Positions 1 through 10,333 of a stretch of 64,000 nucleotides of DNA are shown here, in pieces. Source of the DNA: Haliclona indistincta (Eukaryota > Porifera > Demospongiae > Haplosclerida > Chalinidae); assembly GCA_964017065.1 (NCBI GenBank), contig OZ024791.1, positions 6,438,547 to 6,502,546 on the forward strand, in the 5' to 3' direction. The notes under the pieces are model-generated. The model worked only from the letters and a program-made list of their open reading frames with translations. It did no database searches and had not been told where the DNA came from. Every line of letters starts with the position of its first letter. Position 1 is the first letter of the stretch. A program made the position numbers and the translations under genes.

Positions 1-415
1 CAGGATGCCTCTGCCAGCCTGAGCATGTTTGCCGGAATCTCTCGTAAATATGAGTACTCTTGTATAAACAATAACATAGTTACGATAATAGGGAAATTTT
101 GAATCCAACTCTCGACCAGTTAGTGATTAGATGTTTGAAGACCACAACACACGCTAGTACGAGTGCATGCTTGGCGGCTCAAGGGGATTGCCTTAATCTA
201 CCACGCTATCCTGGCTTCCTTAAAAGCAGTGTAGAACCCACTTCACTGTGAAATGCTTGCTTAGCTCTGATCAAATTATCGCATAACGCTGCTAAGTTGA
301 TCAATCGAGCCGCCGGCATGCGCCGGTTCTACAAAGCAAACTTGAGTTGCTATGCAGATAGCAGCAAGTTTGTTGCTATGCAGACAACATCAAACATATT
401 GCATTCCATACTTAC

Positions 416-3400
416 TGGTCTGTACTTGAAACTGTGGCAGATTTAGCAAAGCTGTGAAAACTTCTTCAAGCTGAGCCACTCCTTCCAACAGCTAAAAAAA
501 ACACATCAATGCTTGCATTTTCCACAATTATTTTTTATGGCTTGCACACCTCATTTAAAATTGTCATGTGCATGTTGACACGTTTCATGCAAGCACCTAG
601 CTCGCCCAGTTTGGGTGCATCTCTGTTAGTCCAGGGCTGTATCTCGGACTGGTAACTGTGACTAAAATCTTCAAGTAGCTGAGAGAATGTCTGCAGCGAT
701 ACGGAGAGTGATTTCAGGTAGTCATCTAGAGCATTGTGATCAACAGGAGAATATTTATGCTGTAAGGAGAGACCAGTAACAAAATGAAGGAAAGTGAATC
801 ATGATTCTGCTGACAGATTGTTCCATTTGCTGAAGTTGTCGGTGTCTGTCAGCGAGCAGGCCCTGGGCTTGTTCTACTTCGTCTTTGAGGTTGGTAACAT
901 TACGTCTGCAAACCAAACAATATAAGGTTTCTCATCACTTATAACATTACGAGGTGATGTCCCTAAACTAACAGATTTTGATATTTTATTTCTATCGAAG
1001 TATTTATATTTACATTTCTACATAAATATTTTAAGTACCAAGCCATGAAAAACATAATTGCTTAGCTGCCTCAATGTCTATATGTCCAGTACCACCTGGC
1101 AGTTAGCTGGACACCTGTGCGCCAGTATTGCTTCAGTAATAGGCATTGTCAGACATATAGACAGATAGGTCAAGAACTCCCATTAGTACATGATGTGGGA
1201 CCTACAGACGGCCCACTTGGACACATCAGTGAACCACAGCCTCAACAGCTGAACACTGTGTTTAGGAGGAGGGCTGGTTGCTGGTAGCTTGCTACAGGCT
1301 TCTCACTGTTATTCCAATAATTATTGCGACCTCTAAGTACTCTTTACTCCTCAGTCAGCTACTGCCACATGTCTGTTATAGTAAACCAGTACAAGTTGAC
1401 TATTAATATCCATACCTATCGACTAATCCATGCTTATATTGACTCATCCACACCTATTGACTCAGACTATAAACATCCACGTCTAACGACTCAGACTATA
1501 AACATCCACACCTATCCTCATCCAAGTCTATCGACTCAGACTATAACATCCACACCTATCGACTCATCCAAGTCTATCGACTCAGACTATAAACATCCAC
1601 ACCTATCGACTCATCCAAGTCTATCGACTCAGACTATAAACATCCACACCTATCGACTCATCCAAGTCTATCGACTCAGACTATAAACATCCACACCCAT
1701 CGACTCAGCCTATTACCTCATTTTGACTCAGCTTATTTTTATACTGACTGACCTCTTGTTTTCTGGGCTCTTGATGCCGCAAGCTAGAGCAATGTCAGGA
1801 GGGATCAGAGAGATTGAGGAGGGACACAGAGAGGACAAGTCATGGCGACGGCTTAGATCATCCACAAAGAAACAACACTGCTGCCAGCTTCTGCAGTAAA
1901 AAAATTAATGTTTTTCACAATCTCTGACTCCCTCTTATAATAAAAAATTGTTCTCCAGTCTCCACTCTATAGCAAGTGCAATAGAACCAACCTACAGCAA
2001 GTAGAGAGTGCTGATGCATCTCTATCGATAGAAGTGTCTTTAGTAGAGAATGTCGCAAGATCAGTGAGTGCATCGAGGAACTGTATTTGTCTCCAAGTAG
2101 CCGTTGCTCCCTGGAAGAGACCACACAAGAGCAAGGAAAATAGAAGAAGCATGTCAGTAAATAGCACATGATATGAGAAAGGAAGGAAAGAGAAAGCATG
2201 TGAATAGTTTAATGTGGTGCTCAGATATGGACTCAAGCTCTGATATCATGTTTGTAGTAGGATATCATGTCAGCATGTAGGATGTTTGAAGTGGATTGCA
2301 CGAGTGTGAAGTTGTTTTTGTTTATTTAAAATGAGTGTAGTGGTGGAGCATGCACAACAAGTAAGTGGGCTTAATCTAATAAGTGTCAACCCATTCACCT
2401 TCACCAGATCCATGTCAGCAGCTGTACACAGACCTACTTCCGATAAGAGGCTGGCGAGCTCTAAAATAAAAAAGATGCCTTACAACCATTTCAAGTAAGT
2501 GATAAACAGCAGCATAAATAGGCCTTCACTAATGACCCACTATGCACAATATACACAAACTGAGAACTTAATCTAGTTATAGGCACATTTTAGCTGTAAT
2601 TGAGTCACCTAAGCCCGCCCAAGTCAGCTACACATCCCATGTCTGTGAAACGTGAAACTAACCAACCAAAATAACAGAGAATGCGTGATTATGAAACAGG
2701 TATTGCGAGCTCTAAGAGCATCCCATCTCACTATGTGCAGAATTCGATGCGCAAACACAATCATGGAAATAACCAAAAAAGAACAAGTGATGCGGGTATT
2801 GAGAACATTCCATCCTCACAAAGACAGAATCAACTCCGACATGCACAGTATACAAATGATAACTGATGCAGCAGCAGTGCCACACATATCATCGCACTCA
2901 CCGTTCGAATTAGTTTTTCAAATATTTTGCATACATCTAGCGCTATAGTGCTATAGTACCGTAGATCTGGAAATTTTCACGTATCCAAATTTTGTTCCAT
3001 CAAATTTTTCGGTGTGTCTAATTTTCGTCGTTAGCTTGAGTGCGCATTGATTAAACCAATGCACGTAAAATTTCGCGTATTTAATTTTCGTCGTAAGGAC
3101 GAACAACGAAAATTTTTGACACTAAAAATTTCCAAATTTACGGTTCAAATTATATAACACAATGTCTTTAATGAGGGTTCCCGGTTCAAATAGCACTATA
3201 GGTAGCATACTGCACGAGCTGGCTCTGTTCATATTATCACAAAATGTTTGAAATGATGTTCTCAGTAGTAATATTCTTGTCAGCAGGTTCCAGATATTGA
3301 CCGCAAGTGAGCACATAATTATTGTTATATGCAGTGTGCTGTGTCATGCATTATTGGTGACTTCCATTGAGAAAAACAATGAAGTCTTAGGTCTTCGTCT

Positions 3401-4321
3401 CGAACATTCTTACATGAGCTATAATGTAACAAAATATTAGTTCCCAGGCCGCGAGTCGTAAACAATAAAAATAAACGTTCCACAGCAAGGAGCGCCTAAC
3501 AACCAGAGTCTACGATACCATAGACATGACGATAGCATGCATACACAATTCTGGACTTATGAAATTGGAACAAGATTAGGTCGTCCGTTCTACTGATTCA
3601 AAAACCACGTGTATAACAATGCATAGCAGACCCGCAGTATTGGTATTTATTTGTGTTGGTTGAAAATATGTATTTTGGAACAAATTGTCGCATTGCGATA
3701 CATAACAAAGGTTAATTGCATTACATAAGCGTAGGGTTACCATAATCACCTGATAATCACTCGTTACATTAGCAACATAATACAAACAGACGTTTGGTTG
3801 CCATGTGCTACTACGCAGTAATGCAATCGATTAACTAATCAAATTGAACCATCTCCATTCAAGCACTTCTATGAATTGCTACAAGTTCCGTTGACATTAC
3901 TCATTAAACATGTATTTATAATCTAGACCTGTTCCTACTCACTGACATTTGACATTCTTTGAATCCTGTCACAACACAACATGCCAACGTATTAAACTAC
4001 TTACTCTCTACTTTTGACTCTTTAGTTTTGGAGGGCACTAATGCGTCTCTGAGCTGAGGATGCACTCTGTATAATAATGACATGTATATACATGGACAGG
4101 CCTCATTACTACCACATACTTGACTATTAACCAGTCTAATAATCTAAGTCTAGCATCGCCAGGAGAGAGAAGGAGTTCATGAATCACAACATCGTCCAAA
4201 CCGTCAATGAACGGACAGGATAGTGTCTGTAGTTCAATCAGTTAACCGACGCAGCTTCATGCGATTCTCTTACCTGAAGTTTCCGACGTATACTCTTTGT
4301 TCTTTGCAAGTTTGCCGCCAT
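416..4321 (-). CDS. HAUS7: HAUS augmin-like complex subunit 7, copy A (3' end not found)
   Basis: HAUS7 is a subunit of augmin, which recruits gamma-tubulin to spindle microtubules. I read nine exons on the minus strand: 4274-4321, 4120-4226, 4005-4066, 2399-2460, 1992-2110, 1753-1890, 815-905, 550-759 and 416-491. All join in frame with GT-AG borders; one intron is only 55 nt. The start codon has a good context (AAAAATGGCGG). Family hallmarks are visible: CPFIDGLDD followed by ELLLSPGDARLRLLDWL in exon 2 (human has CPFLEGL and ELLCSPSEYRLEILEW), KLASLL...GLCTAADMDLVK in exon 4, and WRQIQFLDAL in exon 5. Exon 7 is coiled-coil-like (LKDEVEQAQ, RQLQQMEQ). Exon 9 ends in phase 1, so at least one more short exon is expected below 416, but I could not identify it. 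The gene is head-to-head with the TGF-beta ligand. The identification rests on remembered human HAUS7 sequence and should be confirmed by a profile search. Confidence 0.8.
1400..1712. repeat. Minisatellite in a HAUS7 intron, copy A
   Basis: Imperfect tandem repeat with a unit of about 47 bp built from 'ctatcgactcagactata' and 'catccacacctatcgact'. It lies in the intron between exons 6 and 7 of HAUS7. The equivalent array in copy B is shorter, so repeat number changed after duplication. Confidence 0.85.
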
Positions 4322-4446
4322 TTTTCGCATTATCCGCCCACCAGCGGAAAAGGTGTGTCTTAATTGGACCACACGTGGAAAAATCGAATATTAAAGGTGC
4401 GAAGAGTTGCCGACCAGGGTAGAGCTGAAACAACAAAACGAAGATC
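4322..4446. promoter_or_regulatory. Shared upstream region of HAUS7 (-) and TGF-beta ligand (+), copy A
   Basis: Only 125 bp separate the two divergent start codons, so both promoters must lie here or overlap the first exons. No TATA box is evident. The region is preserved in copy B (60954-61081). Confidence 0.55.
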
Positions 4447-5631
4447 ATGACTACTATGCCGATTCCTGCCATTCTTGCAACAATTTTGCTTGGATGTGCT
4501 CTTGCATCTGCAAACACCGATACCTGCAATACTACGCTGGATGCAATGAACGCTCTTTTGCATGAAGATATGCACGATGTGACGCTTGAAAGCAACCTCC
4601 AGATGGATCTGGCCGGCACTCGTGGAAGCGTTCTTTCTGCTGTTTTTGAACCAGTGTCTTCTACAGGTAAAATTCAATTGTAAATTTAACTGGCATTCAC
4701 TAATAATTAAATGTTTGCAGGATTTCTAAACCGATCGATGATCAATGTGGCTCGAGGTGCAAGATTTAGTGTCTCCTATAACATTGCAATTCAAGGTAGT
4801 ATCGATAACATGAAGCTGAGCAGAGCGGACCTCTGGCTCTATCCAAAAACGCAAGAGAATTCTACACTTCTAGACCTTGACATTCAAATTCGTGCTGAAG
4901 CCCTAAACCTGTCCCGCATGGTTACTCGAAGACCTGCACACACGTGGCAGTCCCAGGATCGCTGCATTCCACTGGACGTCACAACAGTGGTGAAGAAACT
5001 ATTTAGAGCTCTCCATAATAGAGGACACTCCAGTGCGCAAGTAAAATTCACCTTCTCAATAATCAATGTCCTGAAACGAACAGATCCGGTACTGCTTGAG
5101 CGCCTCAGTGACAGCAGATGCCAAGCACTGACTACTGGATGCAACCAAAAGCAGTTCTTGGTGCTGAAATACTCCAGACCAAAGCCTACCCACCAAAGAG
5201 TATTCAGACCAGGAGTCATAGAACCGGTCACCAGTTCACCGGTCACCAGTTCACCGACACAAGCTGCACCTACATCCAACCAACAAGGAACAAATTCCAC
5301 TGCTAATACCACCGCTGCTCCTTCACGAGCCCCGCCCACTCCTAGGCAGCTTTGCAAAGTTGAAGACTACCACGTCGATTTCAAACTAATTGGAATCAAT
5401 CTATTGTTTCCTAAACTACTTAATATCAAACAGTGCTCGGGAGCGTGCTCCGAAACTGACAAAATAAGATTCACAATTTACGGACGGATAAAGAGTCATT
5501 TTAGTAATCTTCCATTGTGCTGTGTACCAACTAAACTAAGTGACGTACCTGTATTAATCCGTTCGAGTGACGGTATCATATTTCTGCTCATGCTGAATAA
5601 TTCGGTCGTGGAAGAATGTGGCTGCAGCTAG
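4447..5631 (+). CDS. TGF-beta superfamily ligand, copy A
   Basis: Secreted signalling ligand of 376 aa. Exon 1 is 4447-4666 and exon 2 is 4721-5631, with a 54-nt GT-AG intron that splits a glycine codon. Residues 1-22 form a signal peptide (PIPAILATILLGCALASA). A propeptide follows, then a Ser/Thr/Pro-rich linker (about 240-280). The C-terminal knot domain (285-376) has all seven canonical cysteines: CK, CSGAC, CCVPTKLS and the terminal CGCS. The CCVPTKLSDVPVL and VVEECGCS signatures are typical of the family, but the W-x-x-W finger motif is absent. The only R-x-x-R sequence that could serve as a furin site before the knot is RVFR at residues 233-236, 48 residues before the first knot cysteine; this is destroyed in copy B. 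I cannot assign it to BMP, activin or TGF-beta sensu stricto. The divergent HAUS7 gene starts 125 bp upstream and a convergent gene ends 123 bp downstream. Confidence 0.93.
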
Positions 5632-5726
5632 ACTAGGCTTGTACTGAACATGAACAATCTTAACTACATGTATAATTATTTATTGTTACGGGACTTTGTA
5701 ATGAATAGAGTTTCATAATGTACTGT

Positions 5727-5732
5727 TTTATT
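5727..5732 (-). promoter_or_regulatory. Polyadenylation signal AATAAA of the C22orf15-like gene
   Basis: AATAAA on the minus strand, 23 nt beyond the stop codon of the C22orf15-like gene. The convergent TGF-beta gene stops 123 bp away, so the two 3' untranslated regions probably overlap. Confidence 0.5.
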
Positions 5733-5754
5733 AGACTGTCACTAATGACATTAA

Positions 5755-6808
5755 TTAGTTCTTCTTTCTTGATTTACCAACTGGCGTGGTCGTACTGTGA
5801 TGACGAGCTGTAGGCTGTTGTGCAGTCTTTGCTAGACTGACGGCATGCCGTCTGATCTTCTTTGAAGCATTTTTACCGTGAGATAGCTGTTCCAGTTTTA
5901 CTACAGAGAAGAAAAAAGTAATTTTTATCAGTAAGACATGCACATTTCGGTGTAGTGCGTGACTACACCTGATTATATAATGTGCGTGATTACATAACTC
6001 CGTGTGATATGTATTTCGCATGTGTGTGAAGTAGTATGCATGTATTATTGGTATGTGACAGTTCTTCTGGTATGTGCGTGTGAGTACTCACTGTGCATCT
6101 CTTTGCCAGCGTCGTCTATTAGCGGTATATAGCTGATTGATTCTTGTTTCTCTGTGTGGTTGAGCACAAGACAAAGAACCACATGGCTCATGCTGACAGT
6201 ATGCACAGACACGCTGGAACAAATCCACCTCTTTACACAATTACTGATACAATCAACAATGCTTTGAAGCTATTACGCTGATTACTACAACACTATAATA
6301 TATTTAATTTAATGCAGATAAAATCGCTTGCATTCTTCATGATTGGCTATGATTGCCTAACAGAACATAACAAAACGATAAATATATTATAATTTTGCTA
6401 TGGTGGTAGTTATGCAGGTTACCATGACATCGCAATTTGAGCTATTTACATCTTGATTTCATTAAATACCACCTACTCTCAATTCCTAATAGGACATAGA
6501 CCATCCTATCTTGGAAAATTCCAGCAGCATTCTCCATTGATTTCTCATTGATGGGCACCAAGTTGTACTTCTCGTCAATTAGAGCTATGGACTCTGAAAC
6601 ATTAAAAAAGTGAGATAGAAAGATTGAATGACTTGAACATACCTCGGTCGGCACAATCACACCTCTTTTTTATGTTCTCTATCAGCACTCGCGAGGAACA
6701 ATCAGGATTAAAAAGTTCCTCCTCATCAGCTGAATATAACACACGTGCAGACGTTTACGACGGCTTTCATTATCTAAACTCACCTCCAAACTTTACTATG
6801 ATAAACAT
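5755..6808 (-). CDS. C22orf15/CXorf65-like small protein, copy A
   Basis: Five exons on the minus strand: 6784-6808, 6643-6729, 6477-6593, 6092-6151 and 5755-5900. They join in frame into 144 aa, close to human C22orf15 (about 148 aa). The N-terminus MFIIVKFGADEEELFNPDC followed by VLIENIKKRCDC resembles C22orf15 (MFIKVMFG, then LVNTSCRLVNLTAHLR). SIALIDEKYNLVPINE and MVYVLLGIE match the TIALLAEDGNLVSLEE and IYVLVRI parts. The C-terminus is basic and ends GKSRKKN. The first intron is 54 nt. The donor of exon 3 (GTAGGT) and the start of exon 4 were chosen because they keep frame; that junction is the least certain. The family is thought to have a ubiquitin-like fold and its molecular function is not established. 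Confidence 0.75.
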
Positions 6809-7036
6809 ACCGCAGTGCTAGTGTTTACTACACTCGACACCAGCTCATCAGCTCCACCCTGATGATATTATTATCTTCGCTGGTTGCGAGGGGCGTAACG
6901 ACCACACCCATACAAATAAGAGGCTCGTGTTATTCTGTATGTAACTTCTGTTCCAGTTTTCCAGTTCTCTACATACTAACTCGTTTTTAGGCATGATAAC
7001 AGGGATCTCTAGTACTCGTTTGTTGGAGGGCTCATA
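6809..7036. promoter_or_regulatory. Divergent promoter region between C22orf15-like (-) and MBTPS2 (+), copy A
   Basis: 228 bp between opposed start codons, kept in copy B with a few changes. No clear TATA box. Confidence 0.4.
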
Positions 7037-7517
7037 ATGATCCACGCTTTTGCAGTGGTTGTTGGCTACTGGTGCATCTTGTACACTGTCGATCGGATCT
7101 TTCGCACCTATCGCCCGTTCAAAACTGGATATATACTGTGCCAAGAGTATACAGGTTGCACAGTGTCGCTTGCTCATGTACGATTTTATACAACAAAGCT
7201 GAATAACCTCTTCAAAATATGGAGTGTGTGTGACCGAAGATATGCAAGAACATGGTTCAATATTGGTGTGCTAGTAGGCGTGGTCTTGATGATAACTTCC
7301 ATTGTTGTTCTAATAATGGCTTTATATCAGGCTCTGTTTGCTACGGCTAACTCTGAGAAGATTCTCACTCCTATAATGCCGGGGTTAATATACCATGGGA
7401 CGAACTAGCTTACTACTTCATAACCCTAGTCGTGTGTGGCGTATTTCATGAAGTTGGTCACGCTCTAGCTGCAGTCACGGAACAAGTCAGAATTAATGGT
7501 TTTGGTGTGTTTTTATT
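7037..7517 (+). CDS. MBTPS2: Site-2 protease (MBTPS2), first exon, copy A, frameshifted
   Basis: Intramembrane zinc metalloprotease that releases SREBP/ATF6-type transcription factors in the Golgi. The start MIHAFAVVVGYWCILYTVDR matches the hydrophobic N-terminus of S2P (first membrane segment about residues 3-18). A second membrane segment spans about 73-101 after ARTWFNIG. The catalytic HExxH motif is encoded as HEVGH at 7447-7461 within VFHEVGHALAAVTEQVRINGFGVF, a near-perfect S2P signature, but in a different frame: the upstream frame runs into a stop after 123 codons. One missing base in the G run at 7381-7384 explains this. The exon ends at 7517 with donor GTAATG. No later S2P exon (IYPGAFVDL-like or the second zinc-ligand region) was found downstream in the window. 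It is either a pseudogene fragment, a sequencing error in a homopolymer, or the 5' end of a gene cut by rearrangement. Confidence 0.88.
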
Positions 7518-7889
7518 GTAATGACAGATTAACTATTATGATTATTAAACTATTATGTCACGTGTCATGACTGTCTATCACAGCCAAGCAGGCTAGGTAC
7601 GACAAGCTAATGTAATATGACGTATTGCTGACATATGACACGCCCACTACAATAAGGAATGTAAGGCTTATGCAGGATAGTTTAAACAGTTTGCCATCTC
7701 GCTATAGTACATGTTATCGAGCTCAAGTGTGCATTGTTTACACTCCAGGTCAAGGCAAGTAATATTCCAGAACAATCTATGAGAATTGTGGAAATAGGTG
7801 GGCAAATCTTCTCAATATTTTTGAGTGCTACTTGTCTGTTTAAAGAGTTGAAAGCATTTGTAGCATCGACGAGAAGAACTACTTGGGAC

Positions 7890-8400
7890 TCATCGTACTC
7901 CAGGACATTTGTCTAGTGCAATCAACCAGCAAGCAACAAAGGGTTTTAGACCTTTGGGGTCAACGAGAGTAGTTGAGATGCGTTTAGCAAAGGAGGCAAT
8001 TGCTTCACATAGATCAGTGGAAGCGGTTTTGAAAGACGAGTACAGGCGTTTCCACGCGCTACAGTCAAGACCAGAAGGGCCAGCAGCACCATCCATACTG
8101 AGAATAGTTTTGTGGATTAGGTGGCCGTCAATCTTGTCGAACAGGATCGGGTGAGGGAGTTGTTAATTGGTAGGGGTGGTTTGAGAAGGAATGATAGCAG
8201 AGTCAAAGATTAGTTGTCTTTGAGGATGCTTGTCATAGAGGATGTCTCTGACAGTTTTTTAGGATTTTCTGAATTGATGGTGCTGTCTAGCGAGAGCGTT
8301 CCTCTAAAGTTGTCTTGTGATATTAGTCGAAGAGCAGCTTTTACTCTTCCCTCCATCATGTGATTTGCAAACTTTTTTGATAGATTTTGAAAGCAAGTGA
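7890..8400 (-). mobile_element. Degenerate reverse transcriptase fragment of a retroelement
   Basis: Minus-strand translation gives AGPSGLDCSAWKRLYSSFK, then LCEAIASFAKRIS, PKGLKPFVACWLIALDK and PGVR. This is a pattern I recognise from reverse transcriptases of retroelements common in invertebrate genomes. Upstream in another frame are EGRVKAALRLISQDN and LYDKHPQ, the usual preceding segment. Frameshifts and stops interrupt it, so it is dead. It lies where the rest of MBTPS2 would be expected. The exact element class is not determined. Confidence 0.7.
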
Positions 8401-9340
8401 GAAAATAAGTGCACTTATTTGCAAAACACTTTTGTACTGATGTGATGAAGCTCTCTCCAAAATACCAGACATCAAAATGTGAAGCATTTCACAGTGTGGT
8501 GAATAACTTTGCTCCCAAATCAGTGGCATTTACTTACCATGGGATGCTCTCCAGGTCTGGCAATAATAACATTGAAATGTGTAAAATTATACTTCATGAT
8601 ATACAGGCTAAGGCTTGCTATGTTACACTACAATGAAAACAATGGCAGGAATCAAGCAGAGAACAAAACAGGAGAGAAACGGTACTCAATTATGTACCCT
8701 AATAGTACAGGAAATATGTGCAGTATTTGTAAGAATTGTGCTTTTTACGATAAAAGCATGAAACCTTGCACCGGGCTAAAGCATTATATTATGAAGATTT
8801 TTAGCTATAGGGGCATCACAGATATTTTCCGTAAGAAAAATTAGCACCTCTTTAAAAATCGTCATGAATAATTATCATAATTGCAATAATAATAAGATAA
8901 AGGAGGAAAATACACTAGTAAATTAGTTTGAGATGGAAGAAAGGTCTAGTTAGTGCAGCTGCCACCACAAAACCAGAGTGATGTGCACGATAGAGCAGCT
9001 CTTTTACATTTGCAGCAACCTCTGCAGCTTTTCTTGCAGCTGGACTTTATTAGTTCTCTACAAGCTAGTGCAGCTTCTGGTAGTATTGTACATTGTGCTT
9101 CCCATCCTTCATCAGCCTTCTTCCACCCTCATTCATTTGGTGACGGAAGTTCAGGAGCCTTGATTGCCATCTGTGCCCAGCAGTAACCAGCTTGGTAACC
9201 AGATGTGATCAGTTAGTGCAGCATGTGTAGTGGCAAGTTTTCAATTGCTCTCCCTTTAAGATGTTTTCTAGCCTGATTGACACACTCTTAGCTGCTGTGA
9301 CACACTCTTAGCTGCTGGAACTATCATACAGCAAGATGAC
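8401..9340. other. No gene recognised
   Basis: AT-rich sequence with only short unconvincing reading frames. A Leu/Gln-rich stretch near 8960-9190 comes from Ctg/cag-rich sequence and has no family signature. A short direct repeat 'gacacactcttagctgctg' occurs twice at about 9278-9317. Confidence 0.5.
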
Positions 9341-9347
9341 AAATCGC

Positions 9348-9770
9348 TCAAGTAGTCCAAGTAGTCCAAGCCATTCTTGAATATAATTTGTTTTTCAACT
9401 TAATCATGTCTCTTCTGACTATCTTTGCAGCCTTGGCAAGATGAATGGCATCATCGTCAGCATCATGCTCACAAGCCTTCCTCAGTGCAGAACCGATATG
9501 TTTGTTATAAACGAGGACCACATCTCGTCCTTGTTTATGAGCTTCCATTTCCATGTCAGGAAAATAATATGACAATATTCTGTCTTTCAGCTTGGTGGAG
9601 TGAACGCGTCCAGATAGCCTCTTGCCATAGAGAACCGTCAGATGTTTTAATTTGAAGACAGGTGCAACAAGGTAATCTTTGCATGTCTCTTCCATGTACG
9701 ACACTAATTCAGCAAAATTAATGCTATGCCATGGTTCACATCATCAGCATCAAACTCATGACAATTTTTT
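9348..9770 (-). mobile_element. Transposon-like open reading frame fragment
   Basis: An open frame of about 140 codons reads NFAELVSYMEETCKDYL, GRVHSTKLKDRILSYYFPDME and DDDAIHLAKAAKIVRRDM. This resembles multi-copy reading frames seen near transposons in cnidarian and sponge genomes, with an AKAAKI-R/LR motif. The start of the frame is present again in inverted orientation at 9975-10133, cut by the assembly gap. No start codon, promoter or partner domain is evident. Family unassigned. Confidence 0.45.
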
Positions 9771-10133
9771 TGTTTCTGAATATCTCTCTCTGTCACCTCA
9801 CCTGAGCTATAAGTTTGGCAAGCAGCTGCTCATCTTGCAGTTTTATAGCATTTTGTCTCACCTTGACGTATCATTCATGAGTTGCTACTTTGCTTAAGGA
9901 CCTTCCAGGAGAGGCAGGCGTACCACAAAAAAAAACACGTACGTATCAATGGGTGTATGCAATTCTGAACAGCAAAGTGCTATAAAACTGCAAGATGGGT
10001 AGCTGCTGGCCAAACTTATAGCTCAGGTGACAGAGAGAGTGATTCAGAAACAAAAAATTGTCATGAGTTTGATGCTGATGATGTGAACCATGGCATAGCA
10101 TTAATTTTGCTGAATTAGTGTCGTACATGGAAG
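9689..10133. repeat. Large inverted repeat running into the assembly gap
   Basis: Left arm about 9689-9855 and right arm about 9975-10133 are reverse complements with a few differences, separated by roughly 120 bp. The right arm is cut off by the run of N, so the true palindrome is longer. Confidence 0.85.
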
Positions 10134-10333
10134 NNNNNNNNNNNNNNNNNNNNNNNNNNNNNNNNNNNNNNNNNNNNNNNNNNNNNNNNNNNNNNNNNNN
10201 NNNNNNNNNNNNNNNNNNNNNNNNNNNNNNNNNNNNNNNNNNNNNNNNNNNNNNNNNNNNNNNNNNNNNNNNNNNNNNNNNNNNNNNNNNNNNNNNNNNN
10301 NNNNNNNNNNNNNNNNNNNNNNNNNNNNNNNNN
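10134..10333. other. Assembly gap (200 N)
   Basis: An exact run of 200 unknown bases. Flanking sequence on the left is an inverted copy of sequence at 9689-9855, which probably caused the gap. Confidence 0.99.

Larger units (their letters stand above)
1..7346. repeat. Segmental duplication, copy A
   Basis: The first base of the window matches position 56725, and the match runs to the right edge of the window (7346 pairs with 64000). Four genes and all their introns are shared in the same order and orientation. Differences are scattered substitutions, small indels and repeat-number changes in a minisatellite. Both outer limits are unknown: copy A runs off the left edge and copy B off the right edge. 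The copies could be a real dispersed duplication or two haplotypes assembled one after the other. Confidence 0.93.

Noticed and set aside
1324..1686. 120-codon frame rich in THPSLSTQTINIHTYR repeats
   Set aside because: It comes from the intronic minisatellite of HAUS7; the duplicate array has a different length.
4257..4619. Open frame on the minus strand opposite the first TGF-beta exon
   Set aside because: It is a shadow of that exon and the shared upstream region; the true minus-strand gene is the spliced HAUS7 exon at 4274-4321.
4884..5357. 157-codon frame antisense to TGF-beta exon 2 (also 61527-62003)
   Set aside because: A codon-bias shadow of the sense gene, with no homology or splice signals of its own.
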